A stretch of 64,000 nt of DNA, from NCBI GenBank assembly GCA_963457665.1, contig OY735203.1, positions 20,332,203 to 20,396,202 of the forward strand. The letters are read 5' to 3'. The notes beneath the pieces are model-generated. The model did no database searches and was not told the origin of the DNA. It worked only from the letters and a program-made list of their open reading frames with translations. The translations under genes and the position numbers were made by a program. The DNA is from Thysanoteuthis rhombus (Eukaryota; Mollusca; Cephalopoda; Oegopsida; Thysanoteuthidae). Below, one piece after another: positions 24,045 to 35,360 of the stretch (its first letter is position 1; each line of letters starts with the position of its first letter).

Positions 24045-24600
24045 TCATGGTCATCTCAAGCCAATTCCTTAATCTATTGGCCTCAACTGAGCGTCAACAA
24101 TACAGATAATAAGCATATAGGTATATTTCCTCAAATCAGATCAAACAAGCCAAGTCAACTTGACCTTGGAGGTTACTTTACAAGAGGTCATTTCTGGTCA
24201 TTTCAACTCAGTTTATATGTCTTCAGCAATAATTCCAGTAACTAAATTTTGGCATAGGGATAAATGCTCTCCAGTGGTCATGGGCGATATCGACATCAGG
24301 AGTTATTTTAGACCAACTGAGATCGATTTAGGTCATTTGTAGCCAATTTCCCAAGCTGTTCACCACAATTTTGCACTTATAAAACTTATAGTTGGCATAA
24401 AAGTAGATTTTTCCCGGCACCAGCATTTAGGAATGTAATTCTGGCAACGATCCGTCATCGTTTATCATTTGTGACCATTTCTTGGCCACCATTAGGCAAC
24501 TAAGATGCAGAAATTTTGTATTAGAGGCATATTTTAGCACGGTTATTGATACTGGAAGTCTGTAGAGGTCACCTGGGGTCATATCTAGAAATTGTAACAA
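24045..24600. repeat. Diverged ~140-bp tandem repeat, about four units
   Basis: Related blocks recur at near-constant spacing. ATGGTCATCTCAAGCCAATT starts near 24046, AGGTCATTTCTGGTCATTTC near 24185, AGGTCATTTGTAGCCAATTT near 24330 and TGTGACCATTTCTTGGCCAC near 24470. A second anchor (TTTTGGCATAGG, GTTGGCATAAAAG, AGAGGCATATTTT) repeats near 24250, 24392 and 24525. Divergence between units is high, so this is an old satellite-like array and not coding sequence. Confidence 0.55.
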
Positions 24601-24925
24601 TTCACAAAGACAATCTCCCCAAATCGCCGCCCTTTGACTTCTCCTTGTTTTTGTAGGATCCCCATTCAACCATTTCATGATGGCACCCGATGCATCCAGA
24701 AGCCCCCTTTCAAACTGAGCTACAACAACGTTAGTTCTCCTTTGTTAATCAGAATATTTCTTTATTTTTTTCAATATTTGTTCTCGTTTTCTTTGGTTTT
24801 TTCATTTGCTATGTTGCAGAAGAAATATATCGAAAAAGATATTTTTCCTGTTTGGTTATATTTTGAGCTATTTTTCTCACATGCAACGTTGGATAGCTGT
24901 GCTAGTTTATACACACACATACCCA

Positions 24926-25058
<133 letters not shown>

Positions 25059-26035
25059 AATGAAGAGGAATTAATTCATTAGGTTCAATTACTGGCTCTG
25101 TAGGTATCACTTGAAAAAAACTCTGCCACGGGTACATTTGATACGAACTTGGAATAAAACAATTATCAATAGCAGTAGCTGTTGCAGTAGTGGTGGTGAT
25201 AGGAGCAGTAGCAACTACAGTCATTTCTTTTGGTAACAGTGGTCACAGCTGGTTATAATATACGTGAGGGTTGTTCCTTTTTGTCAACTGCTGCTTGTTT
25301 TGATATATAGAAGGACTATGACTTTGTGTGCGTGGAGGAAGGAAAATTTGTCTCTATTTTTTTTTTTCAACGTGTCTTACGGCACAACAATTGCAGTTGA
25401 GCAAATCCATGAAACAATATCGACAATTACATGGTGAATTAAAAGTGCAGATGTCAATTACTTAACAAGTGAATCATCAAAAAGTGCACAAGATTTGATC
25501 AATGCAGTCTGTTGCAAGAGAATTGATAAAGTTCCCGTGGATGTTGAAGACTAGAGACAGATAGTGATCTTGTTAGTACCGATTTTATATGAGTGAAGGA
25601 GTAATAGGGTTCGCATGATAGCCCATACATAGATACAAATATCTGTGTGCTATTCGAAACAAGCGAAAAAGTACCATAACCTACGTGTACAAGTGTACAT
25701 GAATGAGTGTGAACGTCGACAGAATCGTGTTCACATCATTGTATACACGAAGAAACTCATTTGATTTACCTTCAAGCTAGGCATAAGGGATCTGAACAAG
25801 ATTGTTGAGTTTGGCCTGGTTTTATCAATAACTCTAAAACGTAATTGAAAGTGAAATGATTTGAGACTCTACCAGACTTGATGTCTCGAATATATATTAT
25901 ATAAAACGATTAGTCGATCATTCTGGAGCAATCTGGCTGGGAAGAATTCTATTATCTGCGATGCACATTGTGTGTTTTATTGTTTTGTTTAGGGACCAAA
26001 GATAATCTAGTTTCAGTTTTCAAACACATACATAC
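25059..26035. other. No identifiable feature
   Basis: A CAG/GTG-biased patch at 25165-25250 is cryptically simple. No gene or element recognised in the rest. Confidence 0.55.
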
Positions 26036-26038
26036 AAG

Positions 26039-26101
<63 letters not shown>

Positions 26102-26113
26102 ATATATATATAT
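26036..26113. repeat. (CA)n-(TA)n-(TG)n compound microsatellite
   Basis: CA units, then about 20 TA units, then TG units and a short TA run. The CA and TG flanks form an inverted pair around the TA core. Confidence 0.97.
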
Positions 26114-26490
26114 TCCCATTTGTAATGACGGTTTTATTTATGTATAGATCGACACTGAGGAGTTCCTGGAGCTTTTTCTTGGGTAATTTATTTCGGATGA
26201 TTCAAGCATCCTAATTGTAAGTTGGTTTTTTTTTTTTCGCCGTGGGCTTGATTTGTATTTTCCGATCACACTCCAATCACAAAGTGTGATGGAAACTGAA
26301 AGTCAGGATGAAGGTAAAAACTAAGGAAAATTAACAACAATCAATTTAAGCTGTTTAATGTGTCTTCAGACATGAAGTCTTGAGAGTTTCTACGACGAAT
26401 TTTCTTATTGTTATATCATAATGGGAAGATGTCAACCAATAAAATCATCCAATTTCGGTGCGAATAGACAAAAGACAGTTTATTGACCAC

Positions 26491-26493
<3 letters not shown>

Positions 26494-26546
<53 letters not shown>

Positions 26547-26547
26547 A

Positions 26548-26593
<46 letters not shown>
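26494..26593. repeat. (TA)n microsatellite pair
   Basis: Two TA runs separated by a short GTATGTATATCTG spacer. Confidence 0.97.
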
Positions 26594-26594
<1 letters not shown>

Positions 26595-27036
26595 TGCATA
26601 TATTATCTAAATTTGTAACAAACAAACAGATTACAAATGGAAACTGATTTTATCCATTGTAGATGTTAAATTCCAGTTCTCAACATTTGACACAGTAATG
26701 AGAGTAATTAGCATATATAGAAAATATTTAAAAGATTTGTACCCAGTGATTGTAAACATTCCGTGCCTTTTGAAACTTTTCAGCAACAGGCTGTATGTTA
26801 TTCATTTGGGTCAGGGATAACCGGCGTTGCCTGGAGAAAATAACTTCTAATGTTCTGCATTCATGAAACTGCTGAGTTGCATTGTATCATTTCACAATTA
26901 ACACCAATAGGAAAGAAGAAAATATGCATAGATATTAGAGAAAAAAACTTCACTTGCATAATCTTACTATTTCTCAAAGTAATTATCCCATAGAAATCTC
27001 ACAATCCTTATTGTATGAGGTCACAATTACATACAA

Positions 27037-27039
<3 letters not shown>

Positions 27040-27079
<40 letters not shown>
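27040..27079. repeat. (TA)n microsatellite
   Basis: About 20 AT units. The interval 26594-27039 before it holds nothing I can identify. Confidence 0.97.
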
Positions 27080-27081
<2 letters not shown>

Positions 27082-27814
27082 CCACTAGTTTAGGTTCACT
27101 GATAGACAAAGACATTCCCGATTTACCCTGACAATAACCGTGATTGCACCTACCAAATTATGGCGTACCTTACTGACAAACATTTCCATTTCATACCTTC
27201 ATCTCCTATCTGGTTTTTTACTGCATCTACTGTCCCATGGGCACCAATCAGTTTGCCATTTATTTTTTTTGCTATCCTTTTTTTCCTGCTAAGTGCACAA
27301 CTCATCTTCATTGTTATCACCAGATTAATTTTACAATATCTTTCATGTTAGTCTTTTCTCAGATCTTCGTTCTTTCTTCTTTAGCAGAGAGTTATCCCTT
27401 ACATTGGCTTCTGTGTCATTGTGAATTTGGTTTCGAATGGTTTAGTAAGTTTAAGGGTTCCACACCCATACATCTTTGTTGCGTTTTCAACATATTGGAA
27501 ATTCACTTTTCAGGATATCTTTATTTTTACCGAATGATTTCCAACTAGTCGTTTAATTTGATTCGCTAGACATTGGTAAATGTTTTTCTTCCACCACTTC
27601 TAAGACTTCATCCATTATTATCATACTTTTTCGGGACATTATAATAAGACTTCACGTTTTCCCTGGTTATTTGCATCTTTAATACTACTTTATGGCTTAC
27701 TTTGTTTATATAGCCTATCATGTATAATAAATCAATTACTGCTTATGGCAACATCATTGCAAAACCTTAAATGATTCAAATATTCTCCCTTTATGGTTAC
27801 TCCCACGTTTTTTC

Positions 27815-27905
27815 TGGCCCTGTCTTCGGGATCAAAGTGTAGTATCTGTTCTACGCATTGCCCGAGGAGTCGGTACTGACACTTGCACGTTGAATGGGCC
27901 GGAGA
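27815..27905 (+). pseudogene. U2 snRNA-like sequence
   Basis: Positions 27830-27852 match metazoan U2 snRNA exactly over 23 bases, beginning GATCAAAGTGTAGTATCTG, the segment that includes the branch-point-recognition GTAGTA. The preceding TGGCCCTGTCTTCGG corresponds loosely to the U2 5' stem-loop (CTCGGCCTTTTGGCTAA). Downstream similarity is weaker: CCGAGGA and GTTGAATGGGCCGGA may correspond to the U2 stem IIb and Sm-site neighbourhood, but the Sm site is not intact. It is a relic or SINE head, not a functional U2 gene. Confidence 0.75.
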
Positions 27906-27932
27906 TTGTGTTGAAGTTGGTATCAAAGACCG

Positions 27933-27990
27933 AGTGCACCGATGCAAACGTTGGCCAATGAGGTTACACTGAGGCTGCGTTTGTTAAGCG
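27933..27990 (+). pseudogene. Possible U4 snRNA-like sequence
   Basis: GGCCAATGAGGTTACACTGA followed by GGCTGCGTTTGTTAAGC resembles the U4 5' stem-loop region (GCCAATGAGGTTTATCCGAGG then CGCGATTATTGCTAA). Twelve bases match exactly and the rest with substitutions. It sits inside the insertion just after the U2-like part. A chance resemblance is possible. Confidence 0.4.
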
Positions 27991-28280
27991 CATCGGGAGG
28001 CCTTTGGACTCGTCCTTAGGCTCTCCCATTATTACTCGGCCCAGCTTACGCAGGTGACGTTGTCTTTTCAACGGTAACTGCATCGGCTGGAGCCATTTTT
28101 TGGGAGTAGGGTACTATTTCTTCCCACGTTAAGCCCGACCTTGTGCCACATATTGCTGTGGTGGGACTGTGATTAAATAGGTACTCCCACGTTTTTTCAG
28201 TCTTCCTTTTCGAATGGTGCTTCCGAAGTTCACTGTAAATAATCAGGATGAAAATGAACCCCCCAGCCACCAACTCTAAT

Positions 28281-31189
28281 CACCATCATGTTTGTATCTT
28301 TATGAAATATAATTTTTGGAAATGCCATTCTCAAATACATTCTCAATTCCATTTGGTATTTTTCATTTATATCTTGTTTTGGCATTGAGTTGAAGATTGG
28401 CGTGCGTCCTTCTGGATTAAAGACTTTATTATTGTCTGCGTAAACTAAACGAATACTTTGTTTTATTCTGATGTCTTTTTGATTCGCTGGTTGTGTAGAT
28501 CTTTACTTGGTGAATAGTCACTCTTGAATTCTGCCCGTTTGCATGTTTTTTTTGGTTTTTTTTTTTGTATCTGTCTGTGTTTTGTTTTTATCCACAATGT
28601 TTGATTTTACAAGTTTGGATATACTCAGAATAAAGAAAGCCGTTTGAAAACGTGTCCTCAATGAATAATCAACGAATAATAGGTATTTGAAGGATTTTAA
28701 AGATTACACATGTAACCGCGACTTGCCTTGTCATCTGGACAAATCCCCAGCTTCGGAATTACTTGTATTTACAAAAAGAAACGAAGTTGCTATGGTAGGT
28801 CTTGACAGCTTTTCCTCAATGACAGAACGCAATCTGTCATTTTCAACATACCTGCCATACCTCTCAGATGGAAGAAGAAATAGTGTGCAAAGTGTGGCTT
28901 ATTGGTACAAGCTGATTCAACAATGACTCGTGTGAACATGGAACTGAAATGTTTCTACAGTCGGAGACAGAGATTTCCGATCCTCTTTGCTAAAGGTCAA
29001 AGAATCGGCCTGTAATCTAACTAACGACATAGAATAGTATCCTGACCATTCAGATCTCCAAAAAGCTGTTTGTCTCACTGGTCAGCTCAGACAAAATCTG
29101 TCCAGGATCATTGACGACAAATCTCAAAAATACTGGAATTTCTGTCAACGTTTCTTCCGTATGAAAGGATGACTCAATGAATTGCCGCCTGACAAGACGG
29201 CAACTAAGTAGGATTTTAATAATTTGCTAAGAGTCCTGAATCGCAGCATCGCTTAGTGACTTTACTAAGTCACGAATGGGAATGTTGTCACTCTTTTCCA
29301 TCCAAGCTGTTAAATATCCATTGGTCTCAAAAAGTGATACAATTATAGGAGAATCTTGTATGTTTCAGATGAGATTTCAACTCCATTCTCTTCTCTACCA
29401 GACATCATTCTGAATACTCACACTTGAGCATGAATATTGCTCCACTGATCTATGAATAATGCCTTATCATCTTTTGATAGTCTTTCCCCCTTATTTATTT
29501 GTTAGCGGGGCCTTGAAACCAGCCAGTCTTCAATGTCTCACTCCAGCATGAGATATACAATGGAGCCGAAATATGTCTGTGCTATATTGAGCATCCAAAA
29601 ACGTACTATGATATTGTTGTATTTTCAAGCTCTTCTTTTCAAGCCCTTTATTGCCAGCTAGTGCTTGGTGACGAGTGGGAACTGGTTTTAACGGACCAAG
29701 TATTAGACTCATTGATATGAAGTAAAGAGATTGACAACATCCGAACTTGTTAGAATTTTAAGATATAGTAGGCACACGTTTTTGGCACACATGGCCCGAA
29801 ACTACTTTGGAAGAAACCATTTCGTGTCAGAGAACACACAGCTATTCTGTCATGTCCATTGATCAACATTTGGGTTTGAAACGTCCGTAGGAAAAACCGA
29901 ATAATGTTTTCAACGGACAGAGTACCAAGTTCTTTGTCATTACCCTGTCGACCAATTAATATACTGCACGATGATGTAGCCCGTCTTCTGTCCCCCAGGG
30001 CAAGATTCGTGCTCACAGGTACACCTTTTTCTGGCACATTGAGATTTAATTGATGTTTGACTGGCACTATTCCAGCTTGCTCAGCTTCTGAACTTTCTGT
30101 ATACTTGTAAACAATATTGGTTGCAGCATTAAAACTACCGACGTCCTTTCTGTCAGAATGCGAATTCCAGTTCTCTAGAGCATATGTTCTGGAACAATAT
30201 TAGTGAGAACGAACAACCATTCTTTCTCCTCCTTTTCAGAAATATGATTTGCAACAGTTGTGGGGTATAGCTGAGTGGTTTGCATAATTAATGCCGTTTC
30301 TAAATTGGTTCATCATTGTTATCGGGTATTTGACTCCAGGTGGTGTCTGAAATTCTCCTAATGTGATAAAATGATACTTAATGGGTAAACATCATTCCAA
30401 TATCATGTGTGCACTCCAGACTATAAGATTATGGGATTTATTGTAAATAAACACTCCAAATATACTTCAAACGGAGTGGCTTGATGTTTATTATTCCTAA
30501 TCCAATTTTCCTCAAAACACCAGGAAAATGTGAGAAATATATAGATAATGAAACTAGATTATTTTAAATGCGTTTGATTTAAGCCGTTGATTGTGTAGCA
30601 CAGCCCACTTTCTATGACCCTTTTATCTTTTTCGATCCGAAATCCCTTTCAATCAAATGTTATTATACATCATTTTAGAGCTAACAGTGGAGAATTTGTT
30701 AATGTAAAGTCTTTGGACCATGAAGCAGAAACATTTCCCCAACCCATAACATTTTCGATTTTGGCAGTTGCCCACTCGAGTGAAAAGATCATCCTTACTG
30801 AATTGTGTCAGTCCAATCCAACTTGGTAACTTTTTTTTTTGCAGTCTCACTCATTCACAGCAGGGGCGTTGCACCAAAGCTGTTGCCTTTATCACGTTTT
30901 TGTTCCTTGAAACACAGTTTAATTGATTATTTTGGGAAGAAAGAAAGAGGAGAAAAGACTATCCGTCAGCTTTGAAAACTGTCGACTCTGATATTAAGGG
31001 ATTTGAGAACTACAAAAGCGATAATTATAATAGGCTCAAAAGGACAACGAGCATAGCAGTAAAACTATCAGCAAGATGGATAGAGATGTAGGTTACAGTG
31101 GAACAAGAAGCATCTGGTAGTCATTGAAACAGTTGCAAATGGAGCGACATCGACATGACTGCGAAGAGAACATCTGAAGAGAGAAACTG
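28281..31189. other. No confidently identified feature
   Basis: Nearly 3 kb with somewhat balanced composition at 28680-29350 and 29700-30100. Open frames at 28687-28926 (plus), 29750-30067 (minus, 105 codons) and 30614-30829 (plus) have non-repetitive composition, but no domain I can name. Broken, decayed coding sequence of another element is possible. Confidence 0.45.
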
Positions 31190-31480
31190 AATCAATATCA
31201 ATTGTCCATATACCAGAATAATGAAAACTTCCGTGTGATTTTAAGATTCACACAGTTCAGCCGATGCAGGACAGAAGGTCAGATCTGCTCATTCAATACG
31301 AGAAGAAAAAAATCTTAACAGATAGATCTTGCTGTTCCATCAGACTACAGAACAAGATTGAAAGAAAGTGGAAAGCGAGAAAAATTCCTAAACCTTGCAA
31401 TGAAATTATGAAACATGAAATAGATATAAGCATTCATCATTAGTAGTGTGATTCAACCCCCACTTTTCCTGTCCTGGGGA
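31190..31480 (+). pseudogene. LINE C-terminal domain, restriction-like-endonuclease type (decayed)
   Basis: Two plus-strand frames together match the C-terminal module of some non-LTR elements, whose consensus runs VKILWDFxIQTDxxIxxRRPDIVVxDK...IIDVAVPSD...EKYxxL. Visible blocks are KIHTVQPMQDRRSDLLIQYE (PD changed to SD) and, after a +1 shift, DLAVPSDYRTRLKE followed by KREKFLNLAMKL near 31325-31410. The arrangement is like the PD-(D/E)XK domain of R2/R4-type LINEs. The frameshift and loss of the proline show it is dead. The RT and the following VIGALG-type segment are not visible. Confidence 0.6.
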
Positions 31481-32174
31481 GCTTTTGAGAGCGATGGAAA
31501 GATCTTGAGATCCGAGGGAACATTTGACATATCGACACGGCAATATTACTAAAATCAGTTAGAATATAAAGGAGAGTATTAGATACTTACAAACACTTGC
31601 TGTCACTCGATCTCAGAAACACTGAAAAACTGAATTTCAAGAAAGTCAGATATGTTATTGATTATCAAAACTAACGTCAGTAATCTTCATAGATTCATAG
31701 ATATGAATCAAAATTTCAGTCCTGATTTCAGCCAAAAATAATTCAATTTCATGCAAAAAAGAGATCAATTTCTAGTTTGAGATCTTATTTTATTTATCCA
31801 AAGACACTAGACCGTAAGGCATATGCTTTAGAAGTAGTCAGGATTTCATTAATCATAGCTTCCTTTTCTTTGTTTGTTTTTTTAATAAACTTAAAATTTA
31901 AAAAAATCAAATCAAAATTCGAACAAACCTGAATAAAAGGGTAAACTTGACTTTCTTTTTTCCGGGTATTTTCGTTGGGTGAATCAATCCCAACAAAAAA
32001 TTATGCTGTGTTTTAATTAGAAACATTTACACTGAACTGAATACTACAGTAAAGAGGGCATAACATTATATCAAATTAATTCACTTTGACCAAGCAGAAT
32101 TAACAGGCCAGAGAAGCCCAGTCTGTCCTGCTTTTTTTACTTGTAACCAATGAATAGAGGTCTTTTTCCCGCAT
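31481..32174. other. No identifiable feature
   Basis: AT-rich, without recognised motif. Confidence 0.6.
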
Positions 32175-32431
32175 GCAAGTCTGTAGCATGAAAAATTTCG
32201 TTTTATAGTATATTCATAGGGAAAGAAAAAGTCCGACCAGGTGTTAGTGTCAATCTAAACGGGCAAGTCTGTAGTGTGAACATTTGTTTTTTATTGCATT
32301 TTCATTCGGAAAATAAATCAGAGTGTAAGTGTGAATTCAAACGGTCAGTTTTGTTGTGTGAATGTTTGGTTTTTCAGCTTTTTCATACAAAAAACACCAG
32401 CTTGACCTGGTGTCAGTGAATCCAAATTTCG
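32175..32431. repeat. Three-unit tandem repeat, ~81-88 bp
   Basis: Units start at 32175 (GCAAGTCTGTAGCATGAA), 32263 (GCAAGTCTGTAGTGTGAAC) and 32344 (GTCAGTTTTGTTGTGTGAA). Each continues with a TTTTCATT/TATTCAT block, a purine-rich block, then AGTGT..AT..AAACGG. The third unit contains CACCAGCTTGACCTGGTG, a perfect hairpin not seen in units one and two. Confidence 0.7.
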
Positions 32432-32907
32432 TCTCAAAACTTTTTTTTTCCTTCAGATAATTTTCATCGTTTACGCTGTAAAAGAATCAATCATGTACAA
32501 ACCGTCTTATACTAAGGTGGACCGACATACTTCTGAAGAATAGAAAACATATGGGGGGCAGAAGTCCTGGAAACGCATGTGAGTTCCTTAATCAATTATA
32601 TCTTTTTATCCTTTATCAGCAAATATATATTAATTTAGTTTACCACTGTTTATCTATTTTTATTAGCAATTTTTTTAAAAACAAATATGAAAGTAACTTC
32701 GAGATATAATGATTTGAGGAAATGTGGAAAAAACATATGGGTATTTTTTGATAGATTAAAGAACTTTAATGATTTGATACTATTAGAAAAATGAACTATT
32801 CTTAAATACAATGTCTTTGATATGTTGTATTTTTGAGAATTAATAAAAATAGATCAACCAAATGAAATTTTTAATGACTCATCACATCATTGAGTGATGT
32901 TTTCAGA

Positions 32908-32941
<34 letters not shown>

Positions 32942-33000
32942 ATGTGTGTGTGTGTGCGTGTGTGTGTGTGTGTGTGTATGTGCGTGTGTGTGTGTGTGTC
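32908..33000. repeat. (TA)n-(TG)n compound microsatellite
   Basis: Short TA run passing into a long TG run with TATG and GCGTG interruptions. Confidence 0.97.
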
Positions 33001-33390
33001 AATCTAGCATAAAATTCTAAATCTAAAATTGTAAATCAGATACCCTAAAAACATGTTTAAGGATATTTATACCGTGACAGGCTAACAGTGTGACACTTCC
33101 CACTCATATAATTAAATTTTGAATTCAAATTACGAAAAAATCTCATCAACATCTAAATTAATGAATAATGAAAATATTTTCACAAAACGATATTGTAATC
33201 ATAAGATAGGGAACAAAACGGAGGACAACCCTCTTTCAGCAAAAAGATGACAATAATTGAAGCGTGAAAATCTCAACAACTCTTGGTTTCTTGGGTTCTC
33301 TCCCTAAGTAATGTAGTTATGTCGTATCAATCTGGATTGGGAAGTGGGTTAGAAAAAGAATGTTAAACAGATCGCTGTTCTTCTCTCCCT

Positions 33391-33393
33391 CCC

Positions 33394-33452
<59 letters not shown>
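33391..33452. repeat. (TC)n microsatellite
   Basis: About 30 CT units preceded by impure CTCCCTCC pyrimidines. Confidence 0.97.
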
Positions 33453-33454
<2 letters not shown>

Positions 33455-33766
33455 ACCTAATCTCTTATTAAGCTACGTAACGTGTGAAGCACAAACGATT
33501 CAGTAATAATTTATAGGAATTGACATTGATAGAAAGACAACAAAAATGACACCAGACTCCTTTTTGTATCAAAAATATGTTTCTGGAAACATTTACTGAT
33601 ATTTTTTAAAGTTAATGTTGTTGGCTTCTTTTATTCTGACCTTTTTGAAACACCATTCATTTTAGGTTCCATTAATGTAACCCTGTGTGATTTCTCTCAA
33701 CAAGTAGCAATTTCCAAACTCTGGTTTGCACTCTCTTCTGTGTGTTCTTACTTCATATGATACGAA

Positions 33767-33770
<4 letters not shown>

Positions 33771-33848
<78 letters not shown>
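33771..33848. repeat. (TA)n microsatellite
   Basis: About 39 uninterrupted TA units directly next to a MITE-like element. Confidence 0.98.
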
Positions 33849-33849
<1 letters not shown>

Positions 33850-33864
33850 GGTACAGTGGGTGCA

Positions 33865-34020
33865 GAATGTATCCGATAAACTTCCAAAAGTTCATTTTAA
33901 TATCTTTTTATAAATTCTGAATATACAGAATTTGGACTAAGGCCTGTCGATACTGAACCTGTTTAAGGATGTTAAAATGGACTTTTTAAAAAGCATCGGA
34001 TACTTTTCTCACTCCCTGTT
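33865..34020. mobile_element. Palindromic MITE-like element, copy 5
   Basis: The clearest inverted repeat of the family. The left arm (GAATGTATCCGATAAACTTC, CAAAAGTTCATTTTAATATC, AGAATTTGGACTAAGG) is mirrored by the right arm (GGATGTTAAAATGGACTTTT, AAAAGCATCGGATACTTTTC, CTCCCTGTTTGTGAG). About 155 bp, with little loop sequence, so the RNA or single strand would fold into one long hairpin. Confidence 0.7.
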
Positions 34021-34117
34021 TGTGAGTCATTGAGTGTTAGTGGATGTAAGTGTAAATCTATTTGTTAAGAAGGAAGAGTTGATAAATGACTGTGCGATCT
34101 TCCTCTCTTTCTCCCTC

Positions 34118-34120
34118 TTC

Positions 34121-34153
<33 letters not shown>

Positions 34154-34154
34154 C
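34118..34154. repeat. Imperfect (TC)n tract
   Basis: CT units with TTTC interruptions. Confidence 0.95.
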
Positions 34155-34599
34155 GTCCATTGTCTTTCTTCTCTCCCTTATTACAGTATGTGCGTTTATA
34201 TGTATATCTTTTGTATGTTCGTTCCTACACATACTGGTGTGATTTTTGTATGTGGGTCTCTTTCAATTTTTTTTTATTTCGTTCAATTTTCCCTTTGTTC
34301 GAGTGTGTCTTGCAAGACAAAGGCCAGTAATTATGCTAACTAGCGCCGGCAGTGAACATTATTGTTATTACAGTCAATCCAGTTGGTAATTACAGATCTC
34401 ATTCTCTACCGGCACGTCGTACGTGACCATAATAAGAAATAAAGAAATGAAAAAATCGGATTCGCGAATATAAAGAAAAATGACTACAGCCAAAACACAG
34501 AGAAAGTCAAAGGTAGGCAAAAGTTAATTTGAATTTACACGCCTTTTGACATGATGGAAGACAATACAACGATAAAGACAGCAGAAGAAAAAAAAAAGG

Positions 34600-35360
34600 T
34601 AGTATGCGGTGGTCGGAAGGTGTGGATGACGCTGGAGATGCTGATTGGATTCTTCTACTTTTCAGTAATGGTTGTGTTAGGTAGTATAGTATTGGAAAAA
34701 TAAGAGCAGTCAGTGGTTGCACAATAGCGATATCAATGGTAATAATTAGTTTGAAAATAATGATAGCTTAATTGTTGATGGTGCTGCCGGATGGGAAATA
34801 ATATTCTTTGATGAATGTGAAGGTGTTGGGAGCGTTGCGGTCGTTTGTTGTTGTGATGGCATTGTTCACTGGTGAATATCCCGGGTGATAATGTTGGTGA
34901 TCTTTTAGGTTCACTAATACTATGAAGGTGATTTGTTTTAAATGGCCTTTAAATTATAGTATGACAATAGGGTTTTAGGTGTAGAGACTTCAGTATTAGA
35001 TTGGAGGTTGGTAGTTATACGATGGGAGGATTTCGATTGATAATGAAGAAATGATGATAAAGGTTGTAGGTAGACGGCATAATGGTTCCGGCAATCTTTT
35101 AATGGAAGCCAGATGTTATAATGGTAACAGTGATGGGTATGTCATTATCGTATATTGATGTTTTGGTGGTTTTCTGTTATAAGTAATGAGAGTAGTTGAA
35201 TAAGGTTGATAATGAGGATGGTATGAAAACGGTACAGTGATTGAAGGGAGAAGAGGTGACGGTACGTCTTGGGTTGGGAATGGTGATGGTAAGTATCTTT
35301 TGTGAAAGGTCAAATTCAGTAGATATATAAGTTGAGATGGTGATTGCAATAGTTGAAGTA
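34600..35360. repeat. Cryptically simple GAT/GTG/GTT-rich tract
   Basis: Scattered GATGGTGG, GTTGGTGAT, GTAATGGT and similar triplet mixtures dominate 760 bases on the plus strand, far above chance by eye, without a perfect core. It resembles the decayed flank of a triplet microsatellite like the one at 14143. Open frames here are compositional. Confidence 0.5.

Larger units (their letters stand above)
27798..28198 (+). mobile_element. snRNA-derived retroposed element with 17-bp target-site duplication
   Basis: The 17-mer TACTCCCACGTTTTTTC occurs at 27798-27814 and again, identically, at 28182-28198. The ~367 bases between are markedly GC-richer than the surroundings, and LINE reading continues on both sides, so this is an insertion with a perfect target-site duplication. 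Such a length suits LINE-mediated retroposition. The left end carries U2 snRNA sequence, a central part resembles the U4 5' stem-loop, and the right end (GATTAAATAGG) lacks a poly-A tail. The element has no credible ORF. The intact duplication implies a recent insertion relative to the decayed host LINE. Confidence 0.75.
27150..28280 (-). pseudogene. Decayed LINE (second RTE-like lineage) carrying a nested insertion
   Basis: Minus-strand frames show GVTIKGEYLNHLRFCNDV near 27805-27745, the RT block usually reading INGKYLNHLRFADDI. The catalytic ADD has become CND. Downstream, in broken frames, are KIKIS..VNFQYVENATKMYG, KLTKPFETKFTMTQ, KNEDLRKD and near 27265-27160 SRKKRIAKKINGKLIGAHGT then KWKCLSVRYAI. 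The last part corresponds to ARRxDNRWSKKINEWRPWDG followed by the terminal domain. Upstream of the insertion at 27815-28181, the frame resumes with SELRKHHSKRKTEKTWE. Plus-strand frames at 27160-27548 are antisense to this element. Confidence 0.7.

Noticed and set aside
27160-27548. Plus-strand frames with hydrophobic stretches
   Set aside because: They are antisense to the decayed minus-strand LINE at 27150-28280.
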